Of a stretch of DNA of 21,417 nucleotides, positions 7,765 to 14,823 are shown in pieces. Location: assembly GCA_002887195.1 (NCBI GenBank), contig PJAB01000738.1, positions 1-21,417 on the forward strand. The letters are read 5' to 3'. Both the position numbers and the translations under genes were made by a program. How positions within the stretch are numbered: the stretch's first letter is position 1; each line of letters begins with the position of its first letter. The notes under the pieces are model-generated. The model saw only the letters and a list, made by a program, of their open reading frames with translations, did no database searches and was not told the DNA's origin. Origin of the DNA: Chrysochromulina parva (lineage: Eukaryota > Haptophyta > Prymnesiales > Chrysochromulinaceae).

Positions 7765-8736
7765 ATGGGGTACAAGAAGGTTCTTCAGACGATGCTGTCA
7801 CTTCTTCTCTTCGTCGCATCTACCGCTGCCATCAATCCGAATATCATTCCGTCGATTCCAATTGCCCCAGGCGTTTACATGCCGCTCGCGGGCTTCGGCA
7901 CGTGGCAGTACAACTCGTCGAAGGCTGAGACCACAGTGAAAATGGCGATGGACCTCGGCTGCCGCCACATTGACACTGCGCTGGATTACGAGAACCAGGA
8001 CGGCGTTGGCCGCGCGCTCAAGGCGTCCGGCGTCGCGCGCTCCGACTACTTCCTCGTCTCCAAGATTCCGGGCGGCGAGACAACGGCGCAAGCCACCGCC
8101 GACCTGAACACGGCGCTTGAGCAGCTCTTCCCCGGTGAGCCCAGTGCGTACATCGACCTCATGCTCATCCACTTCCCGGCGACGTGGGGGGGTCTCGGCG
8201 GCAAGGTGCTGCGTCAGGCCGAGTGGAAAGCCTTGGAGGCCTTTGCCAAGGCGGGCAAGGCCAAGTCTATTGGTGTTTCGCATTACTGCCGGAAGCATCT
8301 CGACGACATCCTCGAGATCGCCACGATCACGCCTGCCGTGAATCAGGTGCAGTACCATGTGGGCATGGGTACCGCAGGGCCGAACGGGACCGACGACAAG
8401 GACTACATGAAGGCCAAGGGCGTCACGTACCAGTCCTTCAGCCCACTGTGCGGCCCGTGCGACCCCCCAGACAATATGGAGCTCATCACTGGCCCACTCG
8501 TCACCTCGATCGGCGCGAGGTACAATAAAACGGGTGCCCAGGTGGCGCTCAAGTGGCTGGTGCAGCAAGGGATCCCCGTCATCCCCAAGTCGGACAACCC
8601 GACGCACATCGCCCAGAACCTCGATCTCTTCGGCTGGACCCTCAACGACCAGGACATGGCCGTGCTGACCGAAGCCAAGACGCCCGCCGTCGCAGGAGAC
8701 GGAAAGGGAAACAGTGGCGACTGCGACGTCAGCTGA
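7765..8736 (+). CDS. Aldo-keto reductase with an N-terminal signal peptide
   Basis: The protein has 323 residues from the first ATG; a frame extension to a GTG at 7753 was rejected. It is an AKR-fold (TIM barrel) NADPH-dependent reductase. The family tetrad is complete: D70 (HIDTA), Y75 (ALDYE), K100 (LVSKIP) and H136 (LMLIHFP). The strand motif GFGTWQ at 43-48 and the cofactor-binding IPVIPKSDNPTHI near the C-terminus are also present. The leader MGYKKVLQTMLSLLLFVAST is a typical Sec signal peptide ending near STAA, so the enzyme probably enters the ER or is exported. AKRs are usually cytosolic; a plastid or vacuole route is also possible. The substrate (aldehyde, ketone or sugar) is unknown. 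It is divergent from an SDR. Confidence 0.9.
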   Translation: MGYKKVLQTMLSLLLFVASTAAINPNIIPSIPIAPGVYMPLAGFGTWQYNSSKAETTVKMAMDLGCRHIDTALDYENQDGVGRALKASGVARSDYFLVSKIPGGETTAQATADLNTALEQLFPGEPSAYIDLMLIHFPATWGGLGGKVLRQAEWKALEAFAKAGKAKSIGVSHYCRKHLDDILEIATITPAVNQVQYHVGMGTAGPNGTDDKDYMKAKGVTYQSFSPLCGPCDPPDNMELITGPLVTSIGARYNKTGAQVALKWLVQQGIPVIPKSDNPTHIAQNLDLFGWTLNDQDMAVLTEAKTPAVAGDGKGNSGDCDVS

Positions 8737-8948
8737 GCTCGTCGGATAGGTGCGGGCCGTCGCGCCACCCAGTGTGTTTGCGAGCTGTGTCAGGTTTTTT
8801 TCGTGATTTGAAAACTGATACCGTATGATGAAAGGATCTCCCCGATGCGAGGTAAATCCTTCGGTGATGGCGCGCTGTGCCTTCGTCGCCGTCCAAGTCG
8901 TCGTCAGTGACAGTGAGCGTGCATCAAAACTGCACCGACCGAAATCTC

Positions 8949-10688
8949 ATGTCGGCGACACTGATCGTGTTGCAATTGATGACTTTTTCGCCTGCGCCGC
9001 GTCCGATGCCTTTGAATCGCGTCTCACCGTCGCGTGCTCTGCCACCGCTTTGCCTCAATGCTCAAACGGAGCGGCAAATTGAGCAGGAGCTTGATGTATG
9101 GAAGCTGCGAGAGGGAATGATCCGAGGATTGTTCGGAGTCCTCGTCAATTGGAAGGAGGACGGGCGGGAGGAGGCCGCGCGCAAGGACACCACCGAGAGC
9201 CCGAGCAAAGCAGCGTTTGTCGCCTCTGCAACTGCTGTCATCCTGGGCACGATCGTGCTGCGATTCGGAGGCCGCGCAGCACTCGTGTCCATCTTGGGGC
9301 TGGATATGATGGCGGACTTGGGGATCGACGACAAGGTGGACGACTTCGTCGCTTACGCCAACTCCCTCGGTCCACTGACAGTGCTGGGATTCCTCGGTGC
9401 GTGGATTGTAGCCAAGGTGTTCCTGCTCGACTTCATCTCGATAGGGCTCGCCCTCTCGTCGGGCGTGCTCTTTGGCGGTGTGATACAGGGCGCCTTGCTC
9501 TCGAGCGCGTGCGCGACCGCAGGCTCGCTCGTGGGCTTCACGCTGAGTCGTGGGCTACTCCAGGAGCGCGTCGAGGGTGCCATCGCGAAGCAGCCGATCG
9601 CGCGCGGGCTCGCGAAAGTGGTCAACGACGACGGGTTCAAGACCGTGTTTGTGCTCCGGCTCGCGCCGATCATCCCTGCACTGCCGCTGGGCGCATACCC
9701 GTACATCTACGGCGCATCCAACCTGACTGCTCTCCCGTTTGCGGCGGGCACCTTTCTGGGCGGCCTCAAGCCGTATCTGATCGACTCGTACGTGGGATGC
9801 TTCTCGAAGCAGCTCCTCGACGGCGACTCGATGGACAGCGCCAAGGACACGATCCTGCTGGTCGGAATCGGCGTGCTCGTGCTCATCGGCGTCTTCGCCA
9901 CAGAGCTCGCTGGCGATTCATGGGAACGCGTGCAGGAGGAGGTGGCCGCCGACGAGCGTAGGCGTAGGGAGGCTGGCGAGGAGCTCGGGGGTGCGGGTGC
10001 CCGGGACGGCGCTTGGGTGCTCGGCCCATTCAACTCAACGGCAGCACAATCGTGGGCGCTCGAGCGCGTGCCCTCGAGCACCAAGGACGAGATCGCACAG
10101 GTGTGGGACACCCTCAACGCCTTCGCCACCTACCAATGGGAGCCCGCGGCGGCGCGAGCCCTCGCTGCCCGCCGGAAGAAGAAGGAGGCTCCGCCGCTGC
10201 CCGGCGCCGACAGCGATAACCCAATCGAACGGTTGCTCGCCTCGCTCGCCACGCCCACGACCGCTGCGAGCGACGCAGCGGGCGCGAGTGGCGGCAGCCG
10301 CAGCAGCGGCGGCAGCGGCAGCGGCAGCAGCAGCGGAGGCGGAGGCGGCAGCAGCAGCGGGGGAATTTCTGAGGGGACAACAAAGGTGGGAGCTACGGTG
10401 ACTGGGGCTCGGGGCGTCGCTACTCTTATCTATGGCGAGGACGATCAGGCCACGCCGCAGGACCTGGCGGAGCGTGAACGCTGTGCAGCCTGGTCAGTGG
10501 AGGGCGGCATCGGCCGCGTGGCGCTCACGTCACTGCTCTTCACGTTTGCTATGTTCAACGCGGCCAAGCTCCAGTGGGAGACATACCCGGAAACGGTGGC
10601 GGGTCTCGACGCCCTGCTCTCCCCGCCGCCGCCGCCGCCGCCACTGCCTCCTCCACCGCCGCCAAAGAGGGTCATCGGTCTCTTTTGA
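8949..10688 (+). CDS. VTT/DedA (TVP38/TMEM64-family) membrane protein, probably plastid-targeted
   Basis: The protein has 579 residues from the first in-frame ATG; the frame opens earlier only with a GTG at 8877. A short hydrophobic stretch (SATLIVLQLM) and a Pro/Arg/Ser-rich segment without acids (to about 38) resemble a signal plus transit peptide. Residues about 145-285 are the VTT (SNARE-associated Golgi protein / DedA) domain: membrane helices, a GxLFG-type loop (SSGVLFGGVIQG), then VLRLAPIIPALPLGAYPYIYG, where the RxxPxxP-like loop is the family signature. Related proteins act as lipid scramblases or membrane-homeostasis factors; photosynthetic eukaryotes have plastid members. Further helices lie near 300-320 and near the end. 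The C-terminal part has a Gly/Ser-rich linker and polyproline runs (PPPPPPPLPPPPPP). Confidence 0.85.
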   Translation: MSATLIVLQLMTFSPAPRPMPLNRVSPSRALPPLCLNAQTERQIEQELDVWKLREGMIRGLFGVLVNWKEDGREEAARKDTTESPSKAAFVASATAVILGTIVLRFGGRAALVSILGLDMMADLGIDDKVDDFVAYANSLGPLTVLGFLGAWIVAKVFLLDFISIGLALSSGVLFGGVIQGALLSSACATAGSLVGFTLSRGLLQERVEGAIAKQPIARGLAKVVNDDGFKTVFVLRLAPIIPALPLGAYPYIYGASNLTALPFAAGTFLGGLKPYLIDSYVGCFSKQLLDGDSMDSAKDTILLVGIGVLVLIGVFATELAGDSWERVQEEVAADERRRREAGEELGGAGARDGAWVLGPFNSTAAQSWALERVPSSTKDEIAQVWDTLNAFATYQWEPAAARALAARRKKKEAPPLPGADSDNPIERLLASLATPTTAASDAAGASGGSRSSGGSGSGSSSGGGGGSSSGGISEGTTKVGATVTGARGVATLIYGEDDQATPQDLAERERCAAWSVEGGIGRVALTSLLFTFAMFNAAKLQWETYPETVAGLDALLSPPPPPPPLPPPPPPKRVIGLF

Positions 10689-11075
10689 AGCGCCTCTCAT
10701 GTGCACGGATTCAGGGCACTTCTTGACGCGGCGCACTGCCGAATAGTGAACGACATCCAAAGAACCGGTACGGTATGTGCCGTAATTTGCCGGGAAAACG
10801 CCACGCAAGTCAGGTCAGCGTGATTCTGCGCCCCGCGCCGCGGCCCGCGCCGAGCGTTACCGGTTTAACGTTACCGTCGCACGTCGAGATTCTTCAACTT
10901 CATTCGTAGTACGTTAGATTCCGTACCGTATTGACTAAATTGTCGCTACGATGTCGCGCTATTGCCTATTCGATAGAAACGGTTTCGACTAGTTCATCTA
11001 TACGACCGGCTTTTCCTTATCGATTTCGGTTCCGGAAACGGGCGCCGGATCGCACACATGCGTCCGACCGCGGAC
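10689..11075. other. Convergent intergenic gap, first part, no gene seen
   Basis: This is the 3' flank of the VTT gene. It contains ACCGGTA at 10764-10770, its complement TACCGGT at 10858-10864, and GTACCGT at 10923-10929. Base composition changes from GC-rich (10800-10860) to more AT-rich (10880-11030). No protein-like frame or RNA gene could be recognised. Confidence 0.45.
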
Positions 11076-11292
11076 GGGGCGCGAGATTTTGACCTAGGGG
11101 GAGGGTTTCACTACTCAGGTAGTTACACTATGGTGTTCGCAACACAGTGGGGCGCGAGATTTTGACCTAGGGGGAGGGTTTCACTACTCAGGTAGTTACA
11201 CTATGGTGTTTCAACACAGTGGGGCGCGAGATTTTGACCTAGGGGGAGGGTTTCACTACTCAGGTAGTTACACTATGGTGTTTCAACACAGT
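11076..11292. repeat. Three tandem copies of a 72-73 bp repeat with two internal hairpins
   Basis: Copies lie at 11076-11148 (73 bp), 11149-11220 (72 bp) and 11221-11292 (72 bp). They are identical except that copy 1 has GTTCGCAACAC where copies 2 and 3 have GTTTCAACAC. Each holds two dyads: ACTAC-TCAG-GTAGT, and GTGTT-TC-AACAC. The copy 1 difference changes only the loop of the second hairpin (CGC instead of TC). Each unit begins GGGGCGCGAGATTTTGACC. The 72-bp period leaves one frame open through copies 2 and 3, but no ATG precedes it. Confidence 0.95.
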
Positions 11293-11570
11293 GGCGGACG
11301 CGAGAGGAGCGTACGTTATAACGGGGCTGATTCGCTGATAAACATCTTAACATCGGGTCACGCGGTGCCGTGCCGGGTAGGGTATGTTATAGGCGGGTAT
11401 GCACGGCGGTATGGCGACGGAAAGCGCAACAGCCATTATTATACTCCCATCCTTCTCCCATCCCGGCGACCGCCATCGTCCTGCGCGCTCCGGACTGTCC
11501 GCAGTGTCTGTCTTTCACCACCGCACGCCATTGCTTCGAAATGTGTTTTATTGTGAACCCCGAGCTTGGC
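11293..11570. other. Convergent intergenic gap, second part, no gene seen
   Basis: This stretch runs from the 72-bp array to the methyltransferase stop on the minus strand. Mixed composition; several weak plus-strand frames cross it without recognisable domains. It probably holds the methyltransferase 3' UTR. Confidence 0.4.
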
Positions 11571-12515
11571 TCACGTTCGCAAAGGGCCGGTGCGCGTCTT
11601 GACGTGTATCAGCTTATCTTGAAGCGGCTTTCTGAGGAAGACGAGTTGTGACTTGTCCGGCGCAACTTTCGCTCTCTGCAGATAGTTTGCGAAGTTTGCA
11701 CGGCCTTTGGGGTTCGGGTGAATGAGCGCAGCTCCAAGCCGCGCCATTAGAGCATGCGCCTTTGGTAATTGCAGGGTCTCGTTGTGGAAGTCGTCAGGGT
11801 CAACGTCCTCGATGAAATAGAATCCGCCAGGGGCGAGATAGGGCCACAAATTCAGGAGAGTCTGCTGCTGCGCAGACCATGTATGGTCCCCGTCGTCGAT
11901 CAACAAATCCATACTTTCTTTGGATAGCACATTGGCGAGTTCCGTGGCCTCATTAGTATTCACCACATATGCTTCGATTCCAAAGGTCCGCTTTGCCATC
12001 GCGACTGCATGAGGGTCGATGTCAAGGCCGATGATGCGTGCAGATGGCGAGAAGTAGCGTCGCCACGATCGTAACGACGCGCCGGGCTGATAAGACCTGT
12101 CGCCTGGCCTTGTTGTGGCATTCGTCTCGTTGACATGCCGATGATGTAGCATAGCCCACCACCAATATCTCATATTGGCGGGCATCTTGGCCGAGAGTGA
12201 GCCGATCCCGACCTCGGCCATCGCACGCAACTTGTGCTTCCAGGGTCCTAGCATCGAAGCATAAATTTGCACGTAAGAGTGTCCTGGGGCACGTCCTTGC
12301 TTATCCGTGCCCTCCTCTTGGAAGATGGTCTCGAGCTCTTCAACAGACCACGATCCGGTTGATGGTCCGTCCTCCACGATGCAAAATGCGGGAAGCGCCA
12401 TGTGCAAAATGCGGATTAAGATGAGCTGGGTTGCGTCATACGTGCCAGTAGCTGTCACGGTCGAAGCCAAGCCGACGAGCAACAGAAACCGAGAGAAAGA
12501 ACCTAGCAACGGCAT
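11571..12515 (-). CDS. Secretory-pathway class I SAM-dependent methyltransferase (macrocin/mycinamicin O-methyltransferase-like)
   Basis: The protein has 314 residues from a true ATG. The leader MPLLGSFSRFLLLVGLASTV, ending near TATG, is a signal peptide or anchor. The core is a Rossmann methyltransferase: FQEEGTDKQG at 65-74 and EVGIGS at 101-106 for SAM binding, LDIDPHA at 164-170 with acidic residues for the SAM ribose, LLIDDGDHTWSAQQQTL at 204-220, and GGFYFIEDVDPDD from 230. The GTDK, Y, EVGIG, LDIDP, IDDGDHT, IEDV order matches the MycE/TylE-type sugar O-methyltransferases, which use a metal bound by acidic residues in the last two motifs. With a secretory leader, methylation of a glycan or secreted sugar in the Golgi is the likely role. 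The N-terminal insert (110-145, with NET and NAT sites) is unusual. Confidence 0.8.
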   Translation of the reverse strand: MPLLGSFSRFLLLVGLASTVTATGTYDATQLILIRILHMALPAFCIVEDGPSTGSWSVEELETIFQEEGTDKQGRAPGHSYVQIYASMLGPWKHKLRAMAEVGIGSLSAKMPANMRYWWWAMLHHRHVNETNATTRPGDRSYQPGASLRSWRRYFSPSARIIGLDIDPHAVAMAKRTFGIEAYVVNTNEATELANVLSKESMDLLIDDGDHTWSAQQQTLLNLWPYLAPGGFYFIEDVDPDDFHNETLQLPKAHALMARLGAALIHPNPKGRANFANYLQRAKVAPDKSQLVFLRKPLQDKLIHVKTRTGPLRT

Positions 12516-12656
12516 GGCAACGACGAAGTGCTTGCTCTATGCTGTATGACAGTCCGGTGCCCGTATTGCGAGCGACCTCGCATATAACGCGCGCGCCCCT
12601 CGAGCGCGCCCCGAGACGCCGACGGTCGAGAGTCATTGACACATGCACACTGTTGT

Positions 12657-12704
12657 ACCGGTAGTACCGGTACGTATATACCGGTACTGAACTTTTTACC
12701 GGTA
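12657..12704. promoter_or_regulatory. Cluster of four ACCGGTA elements
   Basis: ACCGGTA occurs at 12657-12663, 12666-12672, 12680-12686 and 12698-12704, that is, four times in 48 bp. One forms the 10-bp palindrome GTACCGGTAC (12664-12673). It lies 140-190 bp upstream of the methyltransferase ATG, a position that fits a transcription-factor array. The binding protein is unknown. Confidence 0.55.
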
Positions 12705-12909
12705 GTACCACCGGCATGCGGCAAAATATTATACGGTACAACAGGGAGCTCGTTATCGGTACCGTGTGAAGCCGGTCGCTCTCTCTAGCTGGTTTGGGGA
12801 CCCGCGCGGTCTTCAAAATACATGTGATAGCCCAACTTGCTACTTGGCTCAAACGCCGCAAGAATCCAAGAAACGCCGCACAGCGACACCACACCGTTTC
12901 GGTCGCTTG

Positions 12910-12943
12910 ACAACCCAAATATGGACTACAACCCAAATATGGA
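12910..12943. promoter_or_regulatory. Tandem 18-bp repeat carrying two CArG-type boxes
   Basis: ACAACCCAAATATGGA occurs at 12910-12925 and 12928-12943. Each copy holds CCAAATATGG (12915-12924 and 12933-12942), which fits the MADS/SRF consensus CC(A/T)6GG exactly. It lies about 400 bp upstream of the methyltransferase start and about 190 bp from the RimO stop. Function as a MADS-box site is an inference from the motif only. Confidence 0.45.
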
Positions 12944-13132
12944 TTTTTCCCTTCGCCTGCGGCGCGCTTATAAAAATGAAACTTCTGCTTGGTGGCGGAC
13001 CTGACGTCTTAGAATCACTCTTTCCTTTTACGGTACACGATTTCATGGGCCTGAACAGACGTGCCATCTCCCCCGCAGCGGACACACAGCTGCGCGCTTC
13101 GGTCCCTTTTCGGCCTACGGGCGACCTCCTGT

Positions 13133-14677
13133 TCAGTGGTCATGGTCGTGGTTGTGGTCGTGGTCACAAGCCTGTTCCTGGACGGGCGGCGGCGCCGAGA
13201 AGTGAGCGATCGCTTTCTCACTCGTCGAGGGGATCGCAACGAGCTCCATCACGTCCGCGGCGATGACTGTCGCGAGGAGCTCGGTGCCTGGCGCTAGGTG
13301 CGCGCATCCCATCAACCGGCAGCTGCCGTCGATGTCGGGTGCGTCTGCCTCCGTTCGAGCGATCGCATCCTCCCCATCGATCTTGTCGACGAGCACCCGG
13401 AGCTCACGACCAACCTGGGCGGTCGCCCAAGCCTCCGCATACTCCTGGAAGCTCGCGATGAGCTCATCACGGCGCGCCTCCTTGACGTCAGCATCCACCT
13501 GGTCGGGCATCGTCGCCGCAGGCGTGCCCTCCTCCTGCGAGTACGCGAAGGCACCCCCGCGCTCGAACTGCAGCTCACGCACGCGCTCCATGAGCTCCGC
13601 GTGCTCCTCAGCAGTCTCCCCGGGAAAGCCGCTGATGAATGTGGTGCGCAGCGTGAGCGACGGTACGCGCTCGCGTAGCTTGCGCAGCAGGCTGAGCGTG
13701 TTGCTCGCGGGCGGCCGGCGCATGCGCTGGAGCACTGTGGGCGAGAGGTGCTGCAGCGGGATGTCAATGTACTTGACGACCTTGTCGATGCCCGCGATGG
13801 CGTCGACGAGTTCGGGCGAAAAGTACGACGGATAGCAGTAGAGCAACCGAATCCAGCGGAGACCGGGCAGCTCTGCGAGCGCGTGCAGGAAATCGGCGAG
13901 GCGCCGCCCGTCCTGCTCGCCCCAGTCGCTCCCGTACTGGTTCGTGTCCTCGGCGATCAGGTTGATCTCGCGCACGCCGCTCTCGACGAGCCGTGTCGCC
14001 TCAGCCAACGCGATGTTAAACGGCTTGGAGCGGAACTTGCCGCGGAAGCCCGGGATCGCGCAGAACGTGCACGCGTGATCGCATCCCTCCGCGACGCGGA
14101 GGTACGCCGTGTGCGACGCCGTTAGCCGCACGCGCGTCTCCTCCGAGCGGAAAGGGACGGACGCGCTGCCGACGAACACCTGTGCTGGCGCGACCTCTTC
14201 GTCGGCGCCCCTGGCGAGGAGCGCGTGCACCTGCTGCGGCAAATCGGAGTAGTGCTCGAAGCCGACGACTGCGTCGACTTCGGGCAGCTCCGTCGCCAAA
14301 TCATCGGAGTACCGCTGTGCCATGCAGCCGGTGACGAAGAGGCCACGGACTGGCGACGAACGTTCCGCCTTGAGCTGTGCGGCCTCGATGATCGCAGAGA
14401 TGGACTCACTCTTCGCATCATCGACAAAGGCGCAGGTGTTGACAATCACAACGTCTGCCTTGGACGGATCGCTGATCACCCGGAGTCCGCTGCGCTGCAG
14501 GTCGCCAAGCATCACCTCGGCGTCCACGGTGTTCTTCGGGCAGCCGAGCGCGACGAGCGCGACTGAGTGCGCCTGCGGCGTGACCGAGCGCAGGCCAAAA
14601 TTCGGCGTCGGCGACTTCGCCGTGACTGCCATTGCTGCAGTCGACTGAAGGAGCATGCTCCAGACCAAGGACCACAT
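13133..14677 (-). CDS. rimO: Ribosomal protein S12 methylthiotransferase RimO, organelle-targeted
   Basis: RimO is a radical-SAM enzyme that adds a methylthio group to an aspartate of ribosomal protein S12. The frame opens at a TTG at 14734; the first ATG at 14677 gives 514 residues. Its leader (MWSLVWSMLLQSTAAMA, then VTAKSPTPNFGLRSVTPQ) looks like a signal plus transit peptide for a complex plastid; mitochondria are the alternative. The UPF0004 domain has its three cluster cysteines: C46 (GCPKN), C82 (NTCAF), C118 (GCMAQRY). The radical-SAM CxxxCxxC is C199, C203, C206. ERGGAFAYSQEEGTPAA is typical of RimO rather than MiaB or CDKAL1. A TRAM-like domain follows (about 410-480). The end, CDHDHNHDHDH, is an unusual metal-binding-like tail. 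It shares a promoter gap with obg. Confidence 0.9.
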   Translation of the reverse strand: MWSLVWSMLLQSTAAMAVTAKSPTPNFGLRSVTPQAHSVALVALGCPKNTVDAEVMLGDLQRSGLRVISDPSKADVVIVNTCAFVDDAKSESISAIIEAAQLKAERSSPVRGLFVTGCMAQRYSDDLATELPEVDAVVGFEHYSDLPQQVHALLARGADEEVAPAQVFVGSASVPFRSEETRVRLTASHTAYLRVAEGCDHACTFCAIPGFRGKFRSKPFNIALAEATRLVESGVREINLIAEDTNQYGSDWGEQDGRRLADFLHALAELPGLRWIRLLYCYPSYFSPELVDAIAGIDKVVKYIDIPLQHLSPTVLQRMRRPPASNTLSLLRKLRERVPSLTLRTTFISGFPGETAEEHAELMERVRELQFERGGAFAYSQEEGTPAATMPDQVDADVKEARRDELIASFQEYAEAWATAQVGRELRVLVDKIDGEDAIARTEADAPDIDGSCRLMGCAHLAPGTELLATVIAADVMELVAIPSTSEKAIAHFSAPPPVQEQACDHDHNHDHDH

Positions 14678-14823
14678 GGTCACTTCTTCGTCATCAACGT
14701 GAGATAGTTCGAGATCTCGTGAGAGGTGAAACAAGTCATGTCACGATTACTCGCCGAAACGACCCGTCGCCTCCCCCGTGAGTGTGCGCAGAGTATGTGC
14801 GATTTCAAGTGTGAATTTCTCCG
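14678..14823. promoter_or_regulatory. Divergent promoter gap: rimO (-) / obg (+)
   Basis: The two ATGs are 146 bp apart. AAGTGTGAA at 14807-14815 is the reverse form of the TTCACACTT element of other gaps, 8 bp before the Obg ATG. Both products act on bacterial-type ribosomes, so one shared control region makes sense. No clear TATA box was seen. Confidence 0.5.

Larger units (their letters stand above)
12516..13132. promoter_or_regulatory. Upstream region of the methyltransferase gene, with palindrome cluster and two CArG boxes
   Basis: This gap lies between the methyltransferase start and the RimO stop, both on the minus strand. It contains a TATA-like CATATAA at 12581-12587 (about 67 bp from the ATG), four ACCGGTA copies (12657-12704), a TATATA at 12675-12680, ACGGTAC at 12733-12739 and 13030-13036, GTACCGT at 12761-12767, and two CArG boxes (12915-12942). 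A plus-strand frame beginning MKLLLGGG at 12976 reads into antisense RimO and is not accepted as a gene. Confidence 0.5.

Noticed and set aside
7798..8607. 269-codon minus-strand frame inside the aldo-keto reductase
   Set aside because: Antisense shadow; the plus frame has a complete AKR signature.
11203..11556. Plus-strand frame through the 72-bp repeat (24-residue period)
   Set aside because: The only ATG lies inside the second unit, the first unit is out of frame by one base, and the downstream part has no domain.
12436..12936. Minus-strand 166-codon frame in the methyltransferase promoter gap
   Set aside because: It overlaps the methyltransferase start in another frame and covers the ACCGGTA cluster; composition is not protein-like.
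12766..13266. Plus-strand frame with MKLLLGGG start after a TATAAAA
   Set aside because: Half of it is antisense to RimO and the rest lacks protein character; the TATAAAA may be chance in an AT-rich patch.
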